From Wurfbainia villosa (taxonomy: Eukaryota; Streptophyta; Magnoliopsida; Zingiberales; Zingiberaceae): a stretch of DNA of 64,000 nucleotides. A program made the translations under genes and the position numbers. Below are positions 57,793 through 64,000 of this stretch, one piece after another; positions within the stretch are counted from its first letter, which is position 1; each line of letters starts with the position of its first letter. The notes beneath the pieces were generated by a model. The model saw nothing but the letters and a program-made list of their open reading frames with translations. It was not told the origin of the DNA and searched no databases. The stretch lies in the NCBI GenBank assembly GCA_025175895.1, contig CM045987.1:38404113-38468112 (forward strand), given 5' to 3'.

Positions 57793-59985
57793 TGTTGGGT
57801 TTCCGGCACCGCGGCGTGTGTGTGTTCGATCATGTTTCGTAAACATGAACACAGCGGAAGAAATAAAATAATAAATACTCCTATTTATTACAACACACAC
57901 AACACACGCATGCATATTACAACAAGTGTAGACATAACCGTAAATTTAAATTTGCAATAAAAGGAAATTTACCTACGTTATACCTTTCGTATGACGTGTA
58001 GCGGGAACGGCATCAACCGGAACGATTCTCGCTAGAATCATCTCTATCCGTATCCACGCCGAGTTCCTCGGGATGACTTCGCTAAGCCACGAGCTTCGTC
58101 TTCGTACGGGTTACTAGCCTCGTGTTGAAGACGACGTGATCGAGAGATGATTACGATCCGAATCCAAATTCGGATCCAAAACGAGTCCTCAAAACTCGCT
58201 TCTCTGGAGAGGTATTCATCAACCGATTGACGAATCCTTCGTCCTCCACCTCAGAGGATTACCGGAGATCGAATCCCCGGTAAGTTATCCACTGTCGGAG
58301 CTCTAACCGTCGTCCAAACGACGCTCCGACGAGAGGAGAAGAAGCTGTCCAGAAAACTGGACAGCTTGGTGGAGGAGTAGGCGCCGGCCAAAACAAGGAA
58401 GCCAAGTGCTCACCTGTTCACGAGGCCTAGGAAGATCACGGAGGGTCACGGAGGTTCACGGCTGAAGCTTGGGCCGGAAAGGAGATGAGGCGGCACACAA
58501 GCTGGGCGGCAATGGAGTTGGCGCGAGCAACTAGTGGCGGCAACTCAGGCTAGGGTTTTGGATTAGGGCTTAATTATCCATTAAGCCCTCTTTTATAGAG
58601 AACTAATTCTCTTAATGGTTATTTGATCATAACCATTAGGCCCGTTAACCCGCTCCATTAAGATAAGTTAAAATAAACCAAACCATGATGGTTTATTTTA
58701 AGTTAAAAGAACCGAACCAACTTTTGGTTCATTCGTTTAAAATAAACCAAACCCCTTTGGTTTATTCTCATCCATTGGATTAGAACCAAACCATTTTGGT
58801 TCATCCATTACGTCTTCATAAGACGCGGCCCATCCACGCTTCCATTGCGACTGAAACGATTTCATGCTCGCTTTATGTTTGGTCCAACCAAACCTAGTTT
58901 CTCTCGGTCTGAGAATCCCATTCTCAAGCTCGATTTAAATCCTTTGGATTACGCTCGTTGTGCGTGTGACCAAATAGGTTCTCGGTTTATGTTGGCCATC
59001 TATAATTAACCATTAATTATAGAACGATCATGAGTGGCACCTAGTAGTACATCATGATCCCCAATTAACCGAAAAGATCAACGGTTGATCCAGAACTATT
59101 TATGAAACCCTTCAGTAGCTCGAATGATTCGTGCCCCATTCCCTTCACTCATCTTATACCCACTTGGTTCAGGACATGGTCTATAGTGTCAGTCCCCACT
59201 AGGCTGACTACGTCACACTTAGCCCAAGTATCATTTCCTCATCCTACGGATTCTAGTTACTCCACATGTATCGAAGAGTACCTTACTCTAAACATGTAAT
59301 GCTTTGGCCAAAGACTTTAGTAACAATCCAACGAGAGACCATGGGTATACATCTCCTCGCAAGGAGTGGTGAATCCTTTATAGGCTATTCAAACACCTTC
59401 GATCACTTCGACTTATACCCAATCATCCCGGATCCACATCTCCTTAGAGATGTTTGCTTAAGATGTCAAAGCATAAGTCTCCATGATCAAGATGACTTGA
59501 ATACCGCAAGTCAAAGGAACCTCGCACTTAAGCCACAGTAAGAACTTCATTGACATATCTATACATACAGAGAACCATATGAAGTCTTACGGCTGGTCAC
59601 TCCAATGAACTAGTTACCATAACTAGCATCCACGATTAACTCCGGACATCACTATGTCTCCAGCAGTGAGAATCAACTGCTTGGATACACCAAGGAGTAT
59701 ACCTCGTGCTAGTCTCGACAGAATTGATGGTGTTCAAATCCATCAATTCATCGACTAGGGATAATTCTGATACATCACAATTACACATGTAGAGATACTC
59801 ACTAGTTGTGATCCAATCACAAATTCTCTCATGCTGTGAATCGTATCGTGGACATTCAGTAAATGAGTTTAAGATCCAATCAAATACATAAAACATGTAT
59901 ACTCAAATAGTGAATCTTCATTTATCATATAAATGGTTCATACATAAGGTGATTGCCTTAGGACATCTCTCATATATTACTAACA
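57793..59985 (-). mobile_element. CopC-2 5' LTR
   Basis: It is 2193 bp, next to the PBS, ending ACTAACA at the GGGTT target duplication. Differences from the 3' LTR cluster near 58,415-58,560, with single-base losses at CCGG-type sites. Confidence 0.95.
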
Positions 59986-61361
59986 GGGTTTTGGTTAGCA
60001 ACTTGCAGTAGGAGAGACTCTGGAGTAAGAGATGTAAGTTAAATTTTGCAAGTATAAAAATAATATACAGGAATATAGTTGAGGTTGGGAGGCTTACCGA
60101 GCGTGTCAGTCGACTGCAAGGGGTAGCTATTTCAAATGAGTGACAGTGCAGATTTGGTTAAAAGATGAATTAAGTCAAATTGTTCCTCTGAGAATGATAG
60201 AGTAATCATTTGATATTCTTCGTTATTTCAATAGGAGCCTAAGGGGGGTGAGGAGGAAGGGTAGTTAACCATGTGGAAGGGAAAGGAAAAGGGGAAGTGG
60301 AATGCATGAAGAAATAATGTTCTTTCTAGCCTTTATGGAAAGAAGGGACACCTGTGAGGAATTGGAAGTCTGATCGGGCTTGAAAATAAAAAATACCTAT
60401 TTCAGATGATTTTATTTGGAAAAAGCAATGGAAAAGGAAGGATGAGGGAATAATTGATAAAAAGGAGCTAGTAAGGTAAAACCCTAGTATAAATCGGAAA
60501 AAATTGGGCTTAATTGGTTTAAGGGAATGGAAAAGTATTTTGATATTTCAAGAAGAAAGGGGTGAATGGGAAAAAATAAATCAGCTTCTATTTCCTCTAA
60601 GAAGAAAGATTTGGTGCGCCCAGGGGGGTGATTAGGGTGTTAAATCGAAATAGCTGCAATAATATGATAACCGGAGGGGAGTTGTAGGCGAGAAGAGAGG
60701 GATCGACAATGTTCCCCTGTCATTTTGGAGCATGTGGAAGCAAACCAGGGTTAGAGGATTAAAGTAGTATACTAGATTTTCTAGAAATGGCGGGATAGTG
60801 AAGCCGGAAGGTGTGCTTGGTAGGATTGGAGGAGGAAGAAGTTTTTGTATTTATAGAGAAAGAAAAGGGTTAAATATGAGGGAAATAATAACTTTTCCCG
60901 CTGGATATGGTGAAGTGGGGAGTTTGGGATGCAGTGGCATAAGTTTGTTAGTGTACAAATGTGGGGTAGGTGAAGAATTTAGTTGTTAATTAAGGTAATA
61001 TGCGGGTATACTAGTTTTTGTTATAGGATAATTGTGCGGGGAAATTTTTGAATAACAAGTGGTGTTTTCGATACGGAGTTACTGGAAGGTGTTTTGTGTG
61101 GTATGGTTGTTTGGATAAATAAGGAGTATAGTGAAAATGTTCCTTTTTTAGCAGTATAATTAATATGTAAAGAGAGAGCAATGAAAAATAAGTGGCTTGT
61201 ATAAATTAAGGGACCTGCATAGAGCAATGCAAAATAATATAGATATATGCTTATTTCAAAGGAAAAAAGTAGACATTCATTGTCAAAGATGTTTAGAATA
61301 TATACAAAGTTGATTTGGAAATTGAAATGTAATTCCTCGAAAATATTACAAGAATAGAAGT
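59986..61361. other. Tat-1 downstream region, second part
   Basis: It continues the target sequence after CopC-2. There are no recognisable genes; the purine-rich sequence (AAGGAAAAGG, GGAGGAAG runs) resembles 48,500-48,620 in composition. Confidence 0.55.
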
Positions 61362-64000
61362 TTATTGCTCTGAATCAGTATCAGAGTCAATCAGAAAGGC
61401 TTCTGGGGGAATACTATTGTATATTTCTTCTAAGTCAAGCTCATGGTAAGGCGCACCAGGTATGAAGTATTTCTTCTCGTTGGCTTGGTGTAAAGCACCT
61501 TTGAATCCCCTTTGGAAATATTTGCTTAGTTGTTTTGAGAATCTTTTCAGGAGTCTGGTCTATTCTCTCGCCCATCTTTCACCTTTTGTCTCCTTTACGT
61601 CAGATAGCTCTTAGTGAAGTTGGTTAGCTCTGTTAAATTGGTCGTGGGCAGTACTGCTAACATGTTGAAATGTTGTTTCAGAATGTTGAATTTGAATTGG
61701 AACTCATCTAGGCTAGTGTAGACAGTTGCTTTCAGATTTAGGTGAGCATCTATCATATCCTCTAGAGGTTGAAACAGTTTGCCAGAATGGAGGTGCCAGT
61801 TGATTTCGTTCTGTTTCAACTTAGAGAGTTTAGCCTATTGGCGGGATATTGTTTGCTCTGATATCTTAAGATGCTCTTGTAGTCGCCTGATGTGGGCATC
61901 CTTTAAGTGTAAGTCTTTTTCATTTGCTGATATTTGGTCCTGGTCAGCAGAAAAGGATGCAACTTGGAGTTGTAGCCAGTTTATTTGTTGTTGAAGCTTG
62001 TTCTCCCTAGCTATTCGATCGGGAGAAGATGGAGGGTCAGTCTGTATGCCCAGATGGTGTGTTGTTTCTACAGAATTAGCTTGAATGTCTAGGGGAGATA
62101 TGGGATGTACTGTGGGTGTAATCACAAGTGGTGGTGGCTCTATAGCAAAGGTGGAAGGCTGATTATGCTGGTTATGGTGGTCATTATACCATTGCTCAAA
62201 ATCTTGGAGTTGCAAGGCACTCTGAAAATTGGAAATGAATATGTGAGACAAATTGTTAAGCATATGAAATTAAGTCATTAAGTGAGAAACTTACTATCTG
62301 GAGACTCTCTTTTAGTTCTTGAATAAAAGTAGGAATGTTAGAAGAAGAGGGGTGTTGAGGAGGTTCCTGAAGAGATGAATCTGGTATGGGGGGTATGTGA
62401 TCAGAGGGGGTATTAGGAGGAGGATTTGAAGAAAGAGGAGTTGAAATAGGTGTAATGGGAAGGGTAGAAAGTAGATGGTTGGGGTAGGAATCTAATACAG
62501 CCTGTACCAGTAAGTCTAAAGGGGTGGAAGATGTAGGTTGAGGAGTGGGATGGCTGGTGGAATGTAAGGGTTTTTGTTATCTATGGGAGAATAAGGAGAT
62601 CAGATGGCAGTCATCTACGGAGGAGGAAGAGGGTGATTAGGAAACGTCAATGGGTTCAATAGGGGTGTCAGAAGTACTGGGTGTAAGTGAATCAGAAGAG
62701 GGAAGAGGATTTAAGGGAGGAAGGATGGAAGTAGGGTCAGAAGAAAATGCAGGGATTATGAATGGAAAAAGGTTGGGGATTGGGTCTATTTGGGGAGGAA
62801 GGAAAATGTTAATAAACGTATGGGGGGTTGATCTGGTGTATCTGAAGTGATGATGGGGACTTGTGTTAATACAGGAGGAACCTATGCCAAAGAAATTTGT
62901 CATGCTGGTAAGAATGGTGAACATGTTGGTTATAAGTAATAAAGGTTGAGTAAAGGTTACTTACTAAGGTGAGTGGTTCAGGGGTGAAGGAGGATGTAGT
63001 ATTTGACCTTTTTCTTTTCTTCTATTTGAGGGCTAAGGTCATAGCAATGTTTGTGCCCATCATGTCTTCTGCAAGGATAAAGAGTGATTAGGAATTATAA
63101 GTACAGTAAGAATGCAAAATCTGATAGTGACAGTTCAATTTTTGGCATGGGGTGACAATGCAAAGGAAGGGGTTGCGCAGGTTTATTAATTAGGGGGTTT
63201 TGATACATGGTGCCGGAGGAATTGGATAAGAAAACATGCTATGTTGCTAGTTTACAGGTTAAAGAGTAAAATGGAAGTATTTTCTATAAAGACAGTTACT
63301 GTATAAAAATAAAGGGAAAAAGAAGACTTACCGATGGGATGAGCATCTGGTGAGGGAATGGGAGATAGCCCATAATAAGATAAGATGGGCTCTTTTATGA
63401 GTTCTGCGATGCTGAAATATTTGTTCTTCAAATTGGCTTCGATTGAGGGGAAGTCGATAGTAGCTCTAACGATTTTCAGGTCGGGGAGATCTGGAAGGGC
63501 AATTTTTCAGCGAGAAGAAAAGAGAAGAGGAGGATCTACAGCAATAAAGAAATAGAGCTCTTTCCAACCCTTATTGGAGGAGGGTATCTTAGTTAGGAAC
63601 TAGTAGCCTTGATGGGCCAAAAAAAAGAAAACATCGTGGTCAGCCATTTTCAATTGATAGAAGCAGTGGAATATGTGGGGTACTTGGGGGATATTGAGGT
63701 AATGGAAGACGATGATGGTGCCAACTAGGATGTGAAGGGAGTTGGGTGTTAGCTAGTTGACCGGAATGTCGTAGAAGAAGAGAATGTGGTTGAGAGATTT
63801 TGGGAGAGGAAGACAGAGACCTCCCTCTAGCTGCCTTGTGAATAGGGTACTAGTTTCAGCCGGAGGTAGACGGGGTGCTGGGATTGGTTGGGGATGATGA
63901 TAGTGGAATCTTCGGGGAGGTATTTGGGGTCGCGGCGGAAAAAATAATGGTTTAAGGAGAGTTGGTTGACTATGGTTTCATACCAAGGAGCGTTGGAGGA
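61362..64000 (-). pseudogene. Antisense spliced gene of Tat-1 (partial)
   Basis: The minus-strand gene runs off the right edge (N-terminus missing) and ends FLIDSDTDSEQ, TAA at 61362-61364. The first visible exon (63332-64000) encodes WYETIVNQLSLNHYFF and FLTKIPSSNKGWKELYFFI, which resembles the plant putative gypsy-type transposon domain (Pfam Transposase_28). Splice donors GTAAGT and acceptors support introns at 63069-63331 and 62222-62294, and probably 62882-62964. The middle is proline-rich (PPQIDPIPN, PLNPLPSSD). The C-terminus is coiled-coil-like (ENKLQQQINWLQLQVASFS, DAHIRRLQEHLKISEQ), then ERWARE and KRFSKQLSKYFQRGFKGAL. At least five in-frame stops and one or two frameshifts mark it as a pseudogene. 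Tat-lineage elements are known to carry antisense frames downstream of pol, which fits its place after 47937. Confidence 0.7.

Larger units (their letters stand above)
50379..59985 (-). mobile_element. CopC-2: full-length Ty1/copia element
   Basis: A 9607-bp minus-strand element with a perfect GGGTT target duplication (50374-50378 and 59986-59990). Both LTRs are complete (2204 and 2193 bp); PBS, leader, gag, protease, integrase, RT, RNase H and polypurine tract are in order. It is the reference copy of the CopC family here. Pol is broken by several point stops and gag by a frameshift. The large LTRs and protein sequences fit the Tork/Angela group (tentative). Confidence 0.95.

Noticed and set aside
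1..64000. tRNA, rRNA, or organelle-derived sequence
   Set aside because: None seen; tRNA-like matches are only the short PBS segments of the retroelements.

Overview
This window is nuclear DNA of a flowering plant. No host gene is visible; nearly all of it is nested LTR retrotransposons. The plant assignment rests on Ty1/copia elements of SIRE and two other types, an Athila-like element, a Tat-type Ty3/gypsy element, a TRIM, and primer-binding sites matching plant initiator-Met tRNA (TGGTATCAGAGCC) or the Athila type (TGGCGCC). Nothing fixes the species. Names used below are local labels: SIRE-1 and SIRE-2; CopB-1 and CopB-2 (one copia family); CopC-1, CopC-2 and CopC-3 (a second copia family); Ath-1; Tat-1; TRIM-1.

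Left block (1-45.6 kb). Two partial SIRE-type LTRs lie in tandem at 1-1724. The oldest identifiable host sequence after them is the plus-strand gag of SIRE-2 (2358-2883, resuming at 38967-39795). CopC-1 (2884-38966, minus strand) sits inside that gag with near-perfect target duplications TACAT/TACAA. SIRE-1 (5773-26689, minus) sits in the integrase of CopC-1 (duplication ACTCT). CopB-1 (5790-16839, minus) sits in the 3' LTR of SIRE-1 (duplication CGGAT). A CopC-family LTR (CopC-3) sits in the RNase H end of CopB-1. Another SIRE LTR (20261-21359) splits the reverse transcriptase of SIRE-1. CopB-2 (29763-37227, plus) sits in the 5' LTR of CopC-1. Ath-1 (39796-45649, plus) ends the SIRE-2 gag; it has gag and a protease remnant but no polymerase.

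Right block (45.6-64 kb). A SIRE-like LTR, PBS and gag (45650-47292) is fused to the integrase end of Tat-1 (47293-47937). The downstream flank of Tat-1 contains TRIM-1 (49528-50161, duplication GATAA) and the full-length CopC-2 (50379-59985, minus, duplication GGGTT). It then continues into an intron-containing antisense gene (61362 to past 64000), of the kind carried by Tat-lineage elements.

All coding regions are broken. Many in-frame stops look like C-to-T or G-to-A changes, as expected of methylated, silenced repeats. The observations most worth a second look are: four repeated hairpins in the CopC leader, one with a compensatory base-pair change between copies; the 5790-7941 stretch, where pieces of a CopB LTR and of CopC internal sequence alternate in colinear order, which suggests an assembly merge; a 30-bp perfect palindrome and TCGA-centred palindrome arrays in SIRE-type LTRs; a second PBS captured inside the CopB-2 LTRs; and the spliced antisense gene of Tat-1.
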